From Achatina immaculata (taxonomy: Eukaryota; Mollusca; Gastropoda; Stylommatophora; Achatinidae): DNA of 64,000 nt. This document shows positions 1 through 10,367 of this stretch, piece after piece; positions within the stretch are counted from its first letter, which is position 1, and every line of letters starts with the position of its first letter. Under the pieces are notes generated by a model. It had not been told where the DNA came from and did no database searches. It saw only the letters and a program-made list of their open reading frames with translations. The translations under genes were made by a program, and so were the position numbers. The DNA lies in contig CM019716.1 in assembly GCA_009760885.1 (NCBI GenBank), positions 10,610,438 through 10,674,437 on the forward strand. The letters are read 5' to 3'.

Positions 1-104
1 TAAACAAAGCTGCATATACTGGGGTGAGCAGGAGTCTTCTGATTAAAACATTCAGCGGACTACGACCCTCCTCAAACGTGGTTACATACAAACAAGCAAG
101 CCAG

Positions 105-247
105 TTAAATGTGACATAGCTTGGATATAGCATGGTTCTGGCCAAGGATAAGCTGTAATGAAAGAAGATGGATTCGTTCTGGAGCAACATGATGAACTGC
201 AGTTGTCTTTCCCTTCTTCTCTTTCACATGAACATGCAAGTTGTCAA
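105..247 (-). CDS. terminal coding exon of an unrecognised small protein
   Basis: Reading the - strand, a clean acceptor (pyrimidine-rich stretch ending TTTTCAG at 248-261) opens a frame of 46 complete codons to a TAA at 105-107. It includes HVHVKEKKGKTTAVHHVAPE and ends SKLCHI. The exon starts with the last two bases of a codon. It joins in phase to candidate upstream exons at 2541-2616 and 3301-3339, for a total of 85 residues. I do not recognise the protein. The basic KEKKGK stretch and histidine-rich core are the only visible features. The acceptor and lack of similarity to a transposon favour a host exon, but the model rests on phase agreement alone. Confidence 0.42.
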
Positions 248-328
248 CTGAAAATAAACAACTGATACATGAAGTGGCATGCAACTTGAACATTCTAAAA
301 GTAACAAGTAAAATAAAACAGGTCAACC

Positions 329-480
329 ACGTGAAACTCTAAAGAGGACATTAAGAGAGGCCCTTCAGTGGGCATAACATCCCTTGATGAGATTGAAAAA
401 CTTGCCAAAGACAGGAAATCTTTGCGAACTACCATGCAGACCCTATGTGATGTTTAGTGGCATGGGAAGGATGTAAGATA
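329..480 (+). pseudogene. LINE ORF2 C-terminal tail, + strand
   Basis: Broken reading frames encode RETLKRTLREAL and, after a frame break, SLDEIEKLAKDRKSLRTT followed by LCDV and a stop. The same tail occurs on the - strand at 4285-4490 (LTGIKSFVEVERLAEDR, LRALCDV) and at 37805-37945. This is the basic C-terminal end of a non-LTR retrotransposon reverse-transcriptase protein. It is a 5'-truncated dead fragment; the downstream A/T-rich bases may be its 3' UTR. Confidence 0.6.
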
Positions 481-908
481 AGACAAGTAAATATTTTGTT
501 AAAATGTGAGAAAACTTGCTACCATACAAAACTATGCTGAAGATCACAGAATCTGAAATCTGTTCAACTTCACAAGGAAACAGCTTGATAAAACAGGTTA
601 TTGATTCAAATTATCTGGGAGTATGTTTATATACTGTTCAACAAAAGAAATGCAACAAATACGATGTTGTGATTTAAACTGAATTTTGCTGATCAGACAA
701 GGGCAAATTGCCTGAAATGTTCACTTGGACATCAACTTCACGTGCTGACCTGAATTGTACTCAGCAGATGATTCATGAGCATTTTTGACAATAACTCACG
801 ACAGGTTCACGAGAATCCCATGAAACTTACTGAACACAAAACTCACTGAATGTCTATAAAAGACTGACACTCCTTGAATCGATTCATTTGAAAATTCAAT
901 GTGCAAGT

Positions 909-1896
909 ATGGCTCATCTCACTACAGAACAACAACTCATCATCATTGGACGTTTACAGACTGGACAGTCACAAAGTGTAGTGGCCAGACAATTTAATGT
1001 GGTTAGAAGCACCATTAGCCGCCTTTGGAGACAATTTCAAGAAACTAGCTCAGTTGCAGACCAGCAGCGCAGTGGAAGACACATAGTCACAACTCCTGCT
1101 GAAGACCGCTTCATACGGCTGCGTCACCTCAGGAATTGATTTGCATCTGCATCCTCAACAGTCCAGCCAATGACAGCAACTCATCGAATTCCAGATCAAA
1201 CAGTCAGTAACCGGCTACACAATGCTGGTCTTTAACTACAAGACCCTACAGAGGTCCTGTTCTTATGGACTGGCATCGCCAGAACCGACTGCAGTGGGTG
1301 AACCAGCATTGTCAATGGACCATTGCGAATGATTGGAGAAGGGTTTGGTTTAGTGATGAATCATTCTTTCTGCTCCTGCGACATGATAGACAGAGAAGAG
1401 TTTACTGCAGTCCATGAGCGCTACGCCCAGAACTGCGTGGATGAGGCTCCTCAACATGGTGGTGGAGGTGTACTGGTGTAGGGAACGATCAACTTTATGG
1501 GAAGAAGTGACCTGGTGCAAATTGAAGGATGCCTGAATGCCCAACAATACGTCGCTGAAATTCTTCGTCCGGACGTCCTTCCACTTCTGGCTGCAGGATA
1601 ATGCTCGACATCATGTAGCACAACTCACCACCAAGTTCCTCACTGACAACAACGTCCAGACCATTCCGTGGCCATCCATGTCATCAGACATGAACCCAAT
1701 AGAACACTTATGGGATGAACTCAACAGACAAGTCTGCTAGCGAGACGTGGCGACAACCAATCTCCAACAGTTGTCTCTTGCACTGCGGAAAGAGTGGGCA
1801 GCCATCCTACAACAACAGATCCAACAGCTAATCGGATCCATGTCAAGGAGATGTCGATCTCTGATACATGCCAGAAGATGCCATACACCTTACTGA
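909..1896 (+). pseudogene. Tc1-family transposase, inactivated
   Basis: ATG at 909 starts MAHLTTEQQLIIIGRL, an N-terminal helix-turn-helix (SVVARQFNVVRSTISRLW) followed by the RSGRH linker. After a stop at 1137-1139 the frame shifts several times. The DDE domain is still recognisable: FSDES near 1352-1366, LQDNARHHVAQLTTKF near 1588-1640, and SDMNPIEHLWDELN near 1684-1728. Tc1 transposases cut and paste DNA at TA dinucleotides; this copy cannot make an intact enzyme. Confidence 0.85.
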
Positions 1897-2037
1897 AATG
1901 AAGGCCTCAGTCGCAAAGAATAAAAGTCCAAACCAAATTTAATGAACATCATTTCATTGTTCATGCAAAGACTGAAACATTAATTCCATAAAATAACATT
2001 TTGATACACGTTTGAAATGTGGTGTCCATTACAACTG

Positions 2038-2147
2038 CAGTAGTGTTGCGTTTCTTTGTAGTGTTGCGTTTCTTTGAAGTGTTGCCTTTCTTTGTAGTGT
2101 TGCCTTTCTTTGTAGTGTTGCCTTTCTTTGTAGTGTTGCCTTTCTTT
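2038..2147. repeat. 18-bp minisatellite derived from a Tc1 terminal repeat
   Basis: About six copies of GTAGTGTTGCCTTTCTTT abut the right end of the Tc1 element. The unit matches the inner part of the inverted repeat (reverse complement of AAAGAAATGCAAC). Confidence 0.85.
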
Positions 2148-2194
2148 TTTTTGAACAGTATGGAAGTTAGGCATGGCTGTTGTCAGCAAAGGGA

Positions 2195-2420
2195 TTGGGT
2201 TGTAATGTTTACTATGACAAACACCGTCAGTACAGAGCTGGCCTGCAACGTTTACTATGACAAACACCGTCAGTACAGAGCTGGTCTGTAGTGTTTACTA
2301 TAGCTCTGTCTGTAACATTTACTATGACAAACATCGTCAGTACAGAGCTGGTCTGTAATGTTTACTATGACAAACTCTGTCAGCATAGAAACTGGTTTGT
2401 AATGTGTACTATGACAAAAA
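2195..2420. repeat. about 50-bp tandem repeat, 4-5 degenerate copies
   Basis: Units carry TTTACTATGACAAACACCGT, then CAGTACAGAGCTGGTCTGTA, with variable spacing; one copy has an internal deletion. Confidence 0.75.
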
Positions 2421-2540
2421 TTAACTAACATATCTGTGTTGGTTTGCAAAATCTGACAAGTGACGCTTTCTTCTATGAGAGCTTTTTCTATCAGCTGTCA
2501 TTACTGTATGTGTTCTATTTCTTTTCAGTTTAACAGAAAC

Positions 2541-2616
2541 GATGTACAAGCACATTATGGGTGTACAGATTGTCAGACGATAGAAACACATGATGACATG
2601 TGAACTGCAAGTCTTG
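2541..2616 (-). CDS. candidate internal exon of the small - strand gene
   Basis: On the - strand TTTCAG (2617-2622) is followed by 76 nt open in phase 0: QDLQFTCHHVFL, then SSDNLYTHNVLVH, ending before GTTTCTG. It finishes one base into a codon, as the exon at 105-247 requires. The donor (GTTTCT) is weak, but the proposed first exon uses the same hexamer. No family recognised. Inference from splice signals and phase only. Confidence 0.28.
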
Positions 2617-2729
2617 CTGAAATTACCACGTTGTCTGAAACAGTCCAAGCTACCGAAATGTCTAATTTTTCAGAAAACAAATGTATCTTTCCACTGTCAA
2701 GATGGTGGCAACAAATTCTAAATCACTGA

Positions 2730-3137
2730 CTTGATCCTACACATAGTTCAGAACCTTCTCACAGCATCACATCACAACTCCTCTACCCCAACTATAATCA
2801 TCTATTTCACCTTCTCCTGACTAGGTTAACATTGTATCACTCCCTCTCCCCTCCATGGTATTCCCACCCACTACCCTCAGTTAAGACCCACCCACCACAA
2901 GTCCCCATTTAAACATTCTCTACGGTCCACCATGCCCATTTCTGAGCAACCCACATCTACTTACAAGTTACAGCTAAGTGCCCTATTCATTTTATTCCCT
3001 TTTTTAAAACATAGCATTCATATGAATCTATACTTTATCTCCTCTCTCTGTTTCTTCGTCCTGTATGGTCCGAAACGTCACAACTTTGTAATCGCTGAGT
3101 AATAAAGCTGTTCCTACTTTTTTCCTAGTTTATACAT
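2730..3137 (+). mobile_element. 3' fragment of a Penelope-like element, + strand
   Basis: This matches, in the opposite orientation, the left part of the Penelope-like copies at 47725 and 52042: AACATAGCATTCATATGAAT, then CCGAAACGTCACAACTTTGT, then AATAAAGCTGTTCCTAC. It diverges by several indels. No coding part is kept. The CCGAAACGTC core resembles one half of the hammerhead motif known in Penelope terminal repeats. Confidence 0.65.
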
Positions 3138-3139
3138 TC

Positions 3140-4284
3140 TAACTTGATCGAGACTGCCAGTACAAAAACCAGCTTTTCAGATTACTACGTGCAGACAAAT
3201 ACACGTCTTTGAATCTCTTTCCACAGAAATGAGCCATTTTAACTAATAAACTTTACAATTCACTAAAATTTGCTATAAAAATGCGATACTACACAGAAAC
3301 TTCGTCCAGCAGATTCCTCTCCTGGGCTCGATCCGACATTTTAAATGTCTGATGTGAGAGATAAAATTTGTGACCGGAACTGAGAGCAGAAACAAACAAA
3401 AGTTGCACTAGCAGGGGACTGGAAGATATCAGAGAAGATTTCTCTTTTTGTCTGACTAAGCAAATCACGATGTGGTTGCTGGTGTCTGCCTCAGACAAAG
3501 GTAAACAGTCGCAGCTACTTATATATTAGTTACGAGAGGTTGCAGCTGTGGAACTGCAAGGAGATAAATGATATGGCCGAGCACCGGCCACTCAATGTAC
3601 TCTGTTCTCTTCGCGTCACTGCCATCCTTGGTGTACCTTCAGTTTGTTCTTCTGTATAATCTTGCTTCTTCCTGGTTCTTTAATCTTGCCACAAGATGAC
3701 ACTTTCAATACACGGAACCATACACTCTTTAAGAAAAATACGGGATGATACGCTCCTGAGATAAAGTACAACTTTTCATACCAAGAATGGCGCAGTTTTG
3801 AAAGGAAGTGAATATTTCAGTACGATTTGTGTTCCCTCTTCCATGCTTGCCCCCTTCTTCTTGCATAAATTGAATTTTCTAACTTGAGACAGTGAAACAT
3901 AATTCCTACATCTCCGTAGCACTCACATCTCTTTATACACGTCTTTGAACATCAGTTTTTGGACTGCAAACCATCCTTTTGTCAAATGTTGATCCATTTA
4001 TACAGTATATTTTAGAAATATGTGTTTCAGTGGCCATGGATAATCCATTTCTGCCTAGGTTTGTGTAGTCCAAGTAAAAAAGTTTCTAATTCAGTTGTGA
4101 TGTCTGAATAAGACAGCAAATAAAAAAAGGCAGAGTTTGGGAGCACAGACTTCACTGCTGATCAGTCTAAACTGTCTTAGCAAAGTGTGTGTATGTGTGC
4201 ATTTGACCTTCTGTCTGTTTATTCCTGAGAATACAAGTATAGTTCATTGTTCCCCTTGAGTATTTGCTTTAAATAGTTTGTGGC
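3140..4284. other. non-repetitive region, possible divergent promoter
   Basis: Apart from the candidate exon at 3301-3339, I see no gene or repeat. The interval 3290-3640 has more CpG than its surroundings, including an ETS-like ACCGGAACT. If both flanking gene models are right, this is the shared upstream region of NBN (+) and the small gene (-). Confidence 0.3.
3301..3339 (-). CDS. candidate first exon of the small - strand gene
   Basis: An ATG at 3339 (- strand) starts MSDRAQERNLLDE and meets a GTTTCTG donor in phase 0, which fits the exon at 2541-2616. Upstream, an ACCGGAACT ETS-like site lies at about 3371-3380. The orientation makes this gene divergent from NBN. Introns of the model hold a Penelope fragment and a Tc1 element, as host introns often do. 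Low confidence: short exon, no homologue recognised. Confidence 0.27.
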
Positions 4285-4500
4285 GATATGATATATCTTA
4301 TATCCTTCCCGTGCCGTTAGACGTCACATAGGGCTCGCAAAGTAGTTCGCCAATATTTCCTGTCTTCGGCGAGTCTTTCAACCTCAACAAAGGATTTTAT
4401 GCCTGTTAACTTGGCCTCTCTTAATAATGTTCTCTTCAGAGTTTCACGCGGTCTGCCCCTTTTTCTTCGGCCTGTTGTGTTCCACTTGATAGCTTGTTTT
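4285..4500 (-). pseudogene. LINE ORF2 C-terminal tail, - strand
   Basis: On the - strand an open stretch encodes GRRKRGRPRETLKRTLLREA, then LTGIKSFVEVERLAEDRKYW, ending LRALCDV-stop near 4320. The GRPR-rich motif followed by an AEDR segment is typical of RTE-type LINE C-termini. It is the best-preserved of three copies of this tail (others at 329 and 37805). Only the end of ORF2 remains. Confidence 0.7.
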
Positions 4501-4605
4501 GGGATATGATATAAGCTATTATATAAGTTGTTGCGGAGAATGAAGAGACATTTCTTTGGCAGGGAGTGGGTCCAGCTTCTACATGGCTCTCAGTTATCCA
4601 GTCTG

Positions 4606-4624
4606 ATGTGGATATGCTGCCCAG
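4606..4624 (+). CDS. NBN: candidate NBN exon 1 (start codon)
   Basis: ATG at 4606 encodes MWICCP plus one base before GTCATG at 4625. It ends in phase 1, as the FHA exon at 6386 needs, and would join as MWICCP-E-VRYSILG. Vertebrate NBN also begins Met-Trp and joins exon 2 at a Glu. The donor is weak after +2, and a very short exon is easy to match by chance. A second ATGTGG at 4630 has no suitable donor. Confidence 0.3.
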
Positions 4625-4649
4625 GTCATGTGGAAGTCAGAGGCAAAGA

Positions 4650-5333
4650 ATAAGCGGACAGTCTGACAGGCGTGGCATCAGTTCAGGGAACCCTAAGAAT
4701 GGACAATCTGACAGGCGTGGCATCAGTTCAGGGAACCCTAAGAATGGACAATCTGACAGGCGTGGCATCAGTTCAGGGAACCCTAAGAATGAACAATCTG
4801 ACAGGCGTGGCATCAGTTCAGGGAACCCTAAGAATGGACAATCTGACAGGCGTGGCATCAGTTCAGGGAACCCTAAGAATGGACAGTCTGACTGGCATCA
4901 GTTCAAGGAACCCTAATAATGGACAGTCTGACAGGCATGGCATCAGTTCAGGGAACCCTAAGAATGAACAATCTGACAGGCATGGCATCAGTTCAGGGAA
5001 CCCTAAGAATGAACAATCTGACAGGCGTGGCATCAGTTCAGGGAACCCTAAGAATGAACAATCTGACAGGCGTGGCATCAGTCCAGGGAACCCTAAGAAT
5101 GGACAATGTGACAGGTGTGGCATCAGTTCAGGGAACCCTAAGAATGGACAGTCTGACAGGTGTGGCATCAGTTCAGGGAACCCTAAGAATGGACAATCTG
5201 ACAGGCATGGCATCAGTTCAGGGAACCCTAAGAATGGACAATCTGACAGGCGTGGCATCAGTTCAGGGAACCCTAAGAATGGACAGTCTGACAGGCGTGG
5301 CATCAGTTCTGTGAACCCTAAGAATGAACAAGG
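4650..5333. repeat. 45-bp minisatellite, about 15 copies
   Basis: The unit contains GACAATCTGACAGGCGTGGC and ATCAGTTCAGGGAACCCTAA. Because 45 is a multiple of 3 and the unit lacks stops in several frames, long artefactual open frames appear on both strands. It lies in candidate intron 1 of NBN. Confidence 0.95.
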
Positions 5334-5470
5334 ATGAGACTGCAAGAGCCACCTCGGACAGGCTGCGTATGGAGGAGGACATCGGGTTGAATGATGACAG
5401 TCATATCAGGAGGATGATCAAATTGGGAGAAGGAGAAGTGGCTGTTTTTTTCCGAGACAAGTGGTTTAGC

Positions 5471-5625
5471 ACGTGTTACCTACAACCAGTGTGTGAGTGG
5501 CTCCATCAGCAGGCGCACGCTTGAGTAGGTGTTGGAACAAAACTTGCAGCATGTGTTACCTACAACCAGTATGTGACTGGCTCCATCAGCAGGCGCACGC
5601 TTGAGTGGGTGTTGGAACAGAACTT
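5471..5625. repeat. 77-bp direct duplication
   Basis: Two near-identical copies of a segment containing GTGTTACCTACAACCAGT and CTCCATCAGCAGGCGCACGC, between two minisatellites. Confidence 0.8.
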
Positions 5626-5690
5626 GGAACACGTATGGGAACGGCCGGAATGTGGGGATGCCAGTCTCTGATTACAGTTACAGTTTCTGT

Positions 5691-6310
5691 TGTAACTGCT
5701 GAGACAGATAACTATGTTCATCATTCATGTCCATGGTACTGAGACAGATAACTGTGTTCATCATTCATGTCCATGGTACTGAGACAGATAACTGTGTTCA
5801 TCATTCATGTTCATGGTACTGAGACAGATAATTGTGTTCATCATTCATGTCCATGGTACTGAGACAGATAACTGTGTTCATCCTTCATGTTCATGGTACT
5901 GAGACAGATAATTGTGTTCATCATTCATGTCCATGGTACTGAGACAGATAACTGTGTTAATCATTCATATTCATGGTACTGAGACAGATAATTGTGTTCA
6001 TCATTCATGTTCATGGTACTGAGACAGATAACTGTGTTCATCATTCATGTTCATGGTACTGAGACAGATAATTGTGTTCATCATTCATGTTCATGGTACT
6101 GAGACAGATAACTGTGTTCATCATTCATGTTCATGGTACTGAGACAGATAACTGTGTTCATTATTCATGTCCAAGGTTATGAGAACAGATACCTGTGTTC
6201 ATCATTCATGTCCAAGGTTATGAGAACAGATACCTGTGTTTATCATTCGTGTCCAAGGTTATGAGAACAGATACCTGTGTTCATCATTCATGTCCAAGGT
6301 TATGAGAACA
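5691..6310. repeat. 40-bp minisatellite, about 15 copies
   Basis: The unit contains GAGACAGATAACTGTGTTCA and TCATTCATGTTCATGGTACT. The last four copies are a variant family (CCAAGGTTATGAGAACAG). The array ends about 75 bp before the first FHA exon. Confidence 0.95.
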
Positions 6311-6385
6311 GAATTGTAATTTTAAAATATTCAGCGTTGTCAGTTTTTTCTCCAGTAAATGTGATAATTTTTTTCTTTGTATCAG

Positions 6386-6516
6386 AAGTGAGATATTCAA
6401 TTCTTGGAGACCACAAGTATGTTGTTGGTCGTCAGAGCTGTGACATTGTTATCCCTGATGCTTCAGTTAGCAGGAAACAGGCTGTTCTCACCATGGCTCA
6501 CTATGAAACAAGTGTT
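6386..6516 (+). CDS. NBN: NBN exon, N-terminal half of FHA domain
   Basis: The acceptor TTTGTATCAG ends at 6385 and the donor GTAAGT starts at 6517; the exon starts in phase 1 and ends in phase 0. It encodes VRYSILGDHKYVVGRQSCDI, then VIPDASVSRKQAVLT and AHYETSV. The YVVGR and SVSRK motifs are the phosphopeptide-binding part of the forkhead-associated domain, which in NBN docks phosphorylated partners such as MDC1 and CtIP at DNA breaks. Notably, the usual His of the S-x-x-H signature is Gln here. It continues in phase to the exon at 11363. Identity as nibrin rests on the whole ordered set of exons, not on this domain alone. Confidence 0.9.
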
Positions 6517-6929
6517 GTAAGTTTTTTTTTACACATTTGAATAACAGTGGTAATTTCATTTTTGAAGACTGATGTATAAGATTTGTAACTGGTGTCATTG
6601 GTAGATGTATATACAGTTTTGAAGCTAATGGAGACTTTCTGGTTCTTCCAGTTTTCTTATGTTTTAATAGTCCACACATTTATGGAGAGTCACTCGTCAC
6701 ATGGCTTGGTATAATTCTTCCAGTTTTCTTGTAAACACATTTATACAGTGACTTTATATAAGAATGAAGTGAATTGATTGTGACAGTCCCAGCAGCGTAC
6801 ATGACACAGCCTCCAGGAACATAAAGTTCACAATGACACTGAGTCATACATAATCCACGTATTAAGTATTTCATACGGTTTTATAATAAGAGCTGTTTGT
6901 TAGAGTTAGGATGTTGATAGAATTTGTTA
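6517..6929. other. NBN intron sequence without recognised features
   Basis: A/T-rich single-copy sequence between the first FHA exon and a 36-bp minisatellite. I see no gene or element. Confidence 0.6.
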
Positions 6930-7120
6930 AGTTACAGAAAAAACCCAGTCACATGAAGAGTATCTATAAGGAAAAACTCAGTCACATGAATATTATCTAC
7001 ATGAAAAAAAATTCAGTCACGTGAAAGTATCCATATTAAAAAAAAAACAAAAACAAAAAGAAACTGAGCAACATGAATATTATCTACATGAAAAAAAATT
7101 CAGCCACATGAATATTATCT
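6930..7120. repeat. 36-bp minisatellite, left part
   Basis: Degenerate copies of a unit with CACATGAATATTATCTACAT followed by GAAAAAAACTCAGC. The array is split by the LINE at 7121-8353 and resumes at 8354. Confidence 0.9.
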
Positions 7121-8353
7121 TCATCATTATCATCAGGTGCTGTGCCGACTGGCATTGGCTATTATGCTTCTCCAGAGTACACGATCCTTCATGCAGGCCA
7201 TCAGTTCAGTTGGTGATCTCCTCTCACACCATCCCGTCAGACTGTCCAGTATCATTTCTCTTGGTCTTCCTCTTGATCTTCTTCCTTCTATTTTTCCTGT
7301 TGTTATAATATTTTCAATGCCCCCATTTCTCATTGCATGTCCTATGAAAGTACATTGTCTCTCTCTTATCTTTCTGACAAGGTTTTTTTGTCTCTCCAGC
7401 TCTTCTCATACATTCTTCATTAGTTATTTTGCTGTCCAGGGGATTCGCAACATTCTTCTAATAAGCCACATTTCTGCTGCTTCCAGTGATTTTTGTGCAG
7501 ACTTGCCTATTGTCCATGATTCACTTCCATATAACAAGATAGGTTCAATATAGCATTTTAGGACTCGTTTTCTAACATTCATTGATAAGGATCTGTTACA
7601 TAATATGTTTCTCATTCACTGAAATGCAGTCTTTGTTTGGCCTATTCTGTTCCTAATTTCTGTTCTGCATTTCCCATCTGAAGTTATTACTGCTCCAAGG
7701 TATTTGAATTTCTGCACCTGCTTTAGAATAGTTCCATTTAATTTTTTACTGCATGTTGGTGGATTCCATTAATATAACCATAGTCTCTGTCTTTTTGATG
7801 TTTAAAGTAAGGCCTTTCTGTTCACTTCCTTTAGCGACTTTATCTAAGAGATTTTGCAGGTCTTGTTGGTTCTCAGCTATCAGTACTGTGTCGTCAGCAT
7901 ACCGAAGGTTGTTAATATTTGTATCCTCCAATTTTTATGCCTGGTTCTGTGATGATCATTCTTAGAATATTCTCGCTGTACAAAGAAAAAAGGTCCGGAG
8001 ATAGTACACATCCTTGTCGCACCCCTTGTTTTATAGGTTGATATTTTCCAGTTTTATTTTCAACTCGAATTGCTGCTTCTTGCTGCCAGTATAGATGTTT
8101 TACAATCCTCAAGTCATTGCCATCTATATTGATGTCTTCAAGCATTTTAATAATTTCATTATGTTTCACCTTGTTGAATGCCTTGATGTAATCAATGAAG
8201 CATAAGTAGATATCTTTCTGTACTTCCAAAGCTCTTTCTGTTAGTGTTCGTAAAGCATAAATGGCATTGTGTGTTCCCTTTCCTTCAACAAATCCAAACT
8301 GTTCATCTCCTATTTCCATTTTTATCTTTTTCCTTGTTCTTCTCATAATAACC
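7121..8353 (-). mobile_element. 5'-truncated RTE/BovB-like LINE, - strand
   Basis: The reverse complement encodes the back half of a reverse transcriptase: [52 protein letters not shown], then YIEPILLYGSESWTIGKS and TTGKIEGRRSRGRPREM. The order (RQGC-LSP, YADD box, LLYGSESWT, KIEGRR-RGR) is that of RTE/BovB LINEs. The 3' end has an (ATC)n-like tail at the left. A 7-bp direct repeat ATTATCT at 7114-7120 and 8354-8360 looks like the target-site duplication, so insertion was into the minisatellite. Frameshifts make it dead. Confidence 0.88.
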
Positions 8354-8745
8354 ATTATCTACATGAAAAAAAACTCAGCCACGTGAATATTATCTACATG
8401 AGAAAACTCAGCTGCATGAATATTATCTACATGAAAAAACTCAGCCGCATGAATATTATCTACATGAAAAAACTCAGCCGCATGAATATTATCTACATGA
8501 AAAAACTCAGCCGCATGAATATTATCTACATGAAAAAACTCAGTCGCATGAATATTATCTACATGAAAAAACTCAGCCGCATGAATGTTATCTACATGAA
8601 AAAAAAAACTCAGCCACATGAATATTATCTACATGAAAAAACTCAGCCGCATGAATATTATCTACATGAAAAAAAACTCAGCACGTGAATATTATCTACA
8701 TGAAAAAGAAAACAACCACATGAATATCTATGTGAAAAAAACTTG
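8354..8745. repeat. 36-bp minisatellite, right part
   Basis: About ten copies of the unit seen at 6930-7120, more homogeneous on this side of the LINE. Confidence 0.95.
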
Positions 8746-8922
8746 GTCATATCATTCAAGTTTCTTTTAGAAATATTTCTTCCCAGTTTTTAGAACAAAT
8801 GTTTTGTCAGCCACAAATATGACAGCTAACCACTGATTTTTTAGGGAGGAAGTTGGAGTTAGCTGCTATAGATGAAAAAATGTGGTTCTTTATGTAAGCA
8901 GCACTAAGATAGACACCACCAG

Positions 8923-9012
8923 ATGAACAGAATAAATGAAGATACCACAAGATGAACAGAATAAATGAATATACCACAAGATGAACAGGATAAATGAAGA
9001 TTGCTGTGTACA
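8923..9012. repeat. 29-bp minisatellite, three copies
   Basis: Unit: TAAATGAAGATACCACAAGA then TGAACAGAA. Expanded to about eight copies at 10368-10590. Confidence 0.9.
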
Positions 9013-9200
9013 TATAGACTCATGTCGAAGTATTTGATATCTAGCACAGGATCAGATTGTTGTGTACATATAGACCCATGTCAGAGTATTTGATTGTTGT
9101 GTACATATAAGACCCATGTCAAAGTATTTGATTGTTGTATACATATAAGATCTATGTCGAAGTATTTGATTGTTGTGTACATATAAGATCTATGTCGAAG
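9004..9200. repeat. about 39-bp tandem repeat
   Basis: About five copies of GATTGTTGTGTACATATAGA then CCCATGTCAGAGTATTT. The same block recurs at 10596-10790. Confidence 0.85.
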
Positions 9201-9297
9201 TAGCCCAGGATCAGCCAGAGGACTGGGTTATGAGTGAAGATTTTGTCAGGCTTACTGCAGATCTCAGGCTTAGAAAGAATTTTCTGTAATATAGTGT

Positions 9298-9600
9298 GAA
9301 AGGTGCCCCAGTGGTGTAGTGGTTAGTGTACTTGCCTCTGAAATAGAAGGTTCCTTTTTTTTATTTGTCACTCGGAATTATTTCAGACTTATCAGCACCA
9401 GGTTCAACCTAGCCTTACAAAAGTTAGGAATCTGGGGTTTCCCTAGGAAAACAGAGATAGCAAGAACAGGAGCAGGCATGCCTGCCTCAAATGTTGTAGT
9501 AGCCTAGAAATGTGAAGGCACTAACACTTCACATCCCTAATGCATGCAAAACCCATGGGACATGGAATGTGAGATTCTCATTACTAATCTTGATATGAGA
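9298..9600 (+). mobile_element. tRNA-derived SINE-like element
   Basis: The head GTGGTGTAGTGGTTAGTG resembles an RNA polymerase III A box, and AAGGTTCC about 30 bp later resembles a degenerate B box. Both occur again at 10890. The body (GGGTTTCCCTAGGAAAACAG and onward) has no coding potential. Both copies sit in the tandemly duplicated block, so the duplication of the block, not retrotransposition, made the second. Confidence 0.55.
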
Positions 9601-9606
9601 CTACCT

Positions 9607-10185
9607 CCTGATAAGAATTTACTGATTCTCACCACTTGTGCCTGCTCTGATATTTTTCTCAATGATTCTCGCCACCTATGTCTGTCCTGATATTTTTCTC
9701 ACTGATTCGTACCACTTATGTCTGTCCTGATATTTTTCTCACTGATTCTTGCCACTTATGTCTGTCCTGATATTTTTCTCACTGATTCTTACCACTTATG
9801 TCTGTCCTGATATTTTTCTCACTGATTCTTACCATTTATGTCTGTCCTGATATTTTTCTCACTGATTCTTGCCACTTATGTCTGTCCTGATATTTTTCTC
9901 ACTGATTCTTGCCACTTATGTCTGTCCTGATATTTTTCTCACTGATTCTTGCCACTTATGTCTGTCCTGATATTTTTCTCACTGATTCTTACCACTTATG
10001 TCTGTCCTGATATTTTTCTCACTGATTCTTGCCACCTATGTCTGTCCTGATATTTTTCTCACTGATTCTTGCCACCTATGTCTGTCCTGATATTTTTCTC
10101 ACTGATTCTTACCACTTATGCCTGTCCTGATATTTTTCTCACTGATTCTTGCCACTTATGTCTGTCCTGATATTTTTCTGAGCTT
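9607..10185. repeat. 40-bp minisatellite, about 14 copies
   Basis: Unit: ACTGATTCTTGCCACTTATG then TCTGTCCTGATATTTTTCTC. The copy of this array in the second duplicated block (11206-11295) has only two units. Confidence 0.95.
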
Positions 10186-10250
10186 TCTATGATCAGTTTT
10201 TGCTCATTTTAACATGACAGTGATTTTGTTTTGTTAAATGATTTCTGAAG

Positions 10251-10367
10251 GTCAAGTCATACATCACACCAACTTTGACCTTAGAGGATGTCTCCAAGTT
10301 TGGAACTTTTGTAAATGGGAAAATTGTGAAAAACACAGGTGGCAGCACTATAACATTGAAACACAAC
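10251..10367 (+). pseudogene. NBN: 3'-truncated duplicate of the second FHA exon of NBN
   Basis: An intact acceptor (TTTCTGAAG) is followed by the exon sequence VKSYITPTLTLEDVSKFGTF to about LKHN. At 10368 it passes into a 29-bp minisatellite through short shared sequence (ACACAAC then AGATGAA). No donor follows, and reading on gives a stop about 11 codons into the minisatellite. The intact copy is at 11363-11520. The truncated copy could act as a decoy exon. Confidence 0.88.

Larger units (their letters stand above)
634..2158 (+). mobile_element. Tc1-like DNA transposon, degenerate
   Basis: The left terminal inverted repeat begins CTGTTCAACAAAAGAAATGC after a TA at 632-633. The right end reads TTTCTTTTTTTTGAACAG and is followed by TA at 2159-2160. 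A TATA-like CTATAAAAG precedes the transposase start. Inside is a broken Tc1 transposase (909-1896). An 18-bp minisatellite at 2038-2147 is built from right-end sequence. The element lies in a proposed intron of the - strand gene. Confidence 0.8.

Noticed and set aside
4566..5345. Long open frames of 15-residue repeats (GQSDRRGISSGNPKN) on both strands
   Set aside because: The 45-bp period is a multiple of 3, so frames stay open without selection; both strands and several frames are open, there are no splice signals and no non-repeat coding part.
9298..9375. tRNA gene
   Set aside because: It has an A-box-like and a weak B-box-like motif but cannot fold into a full cloverleaf by eye and is followed by a non-tRNA body; better called SINE-like.
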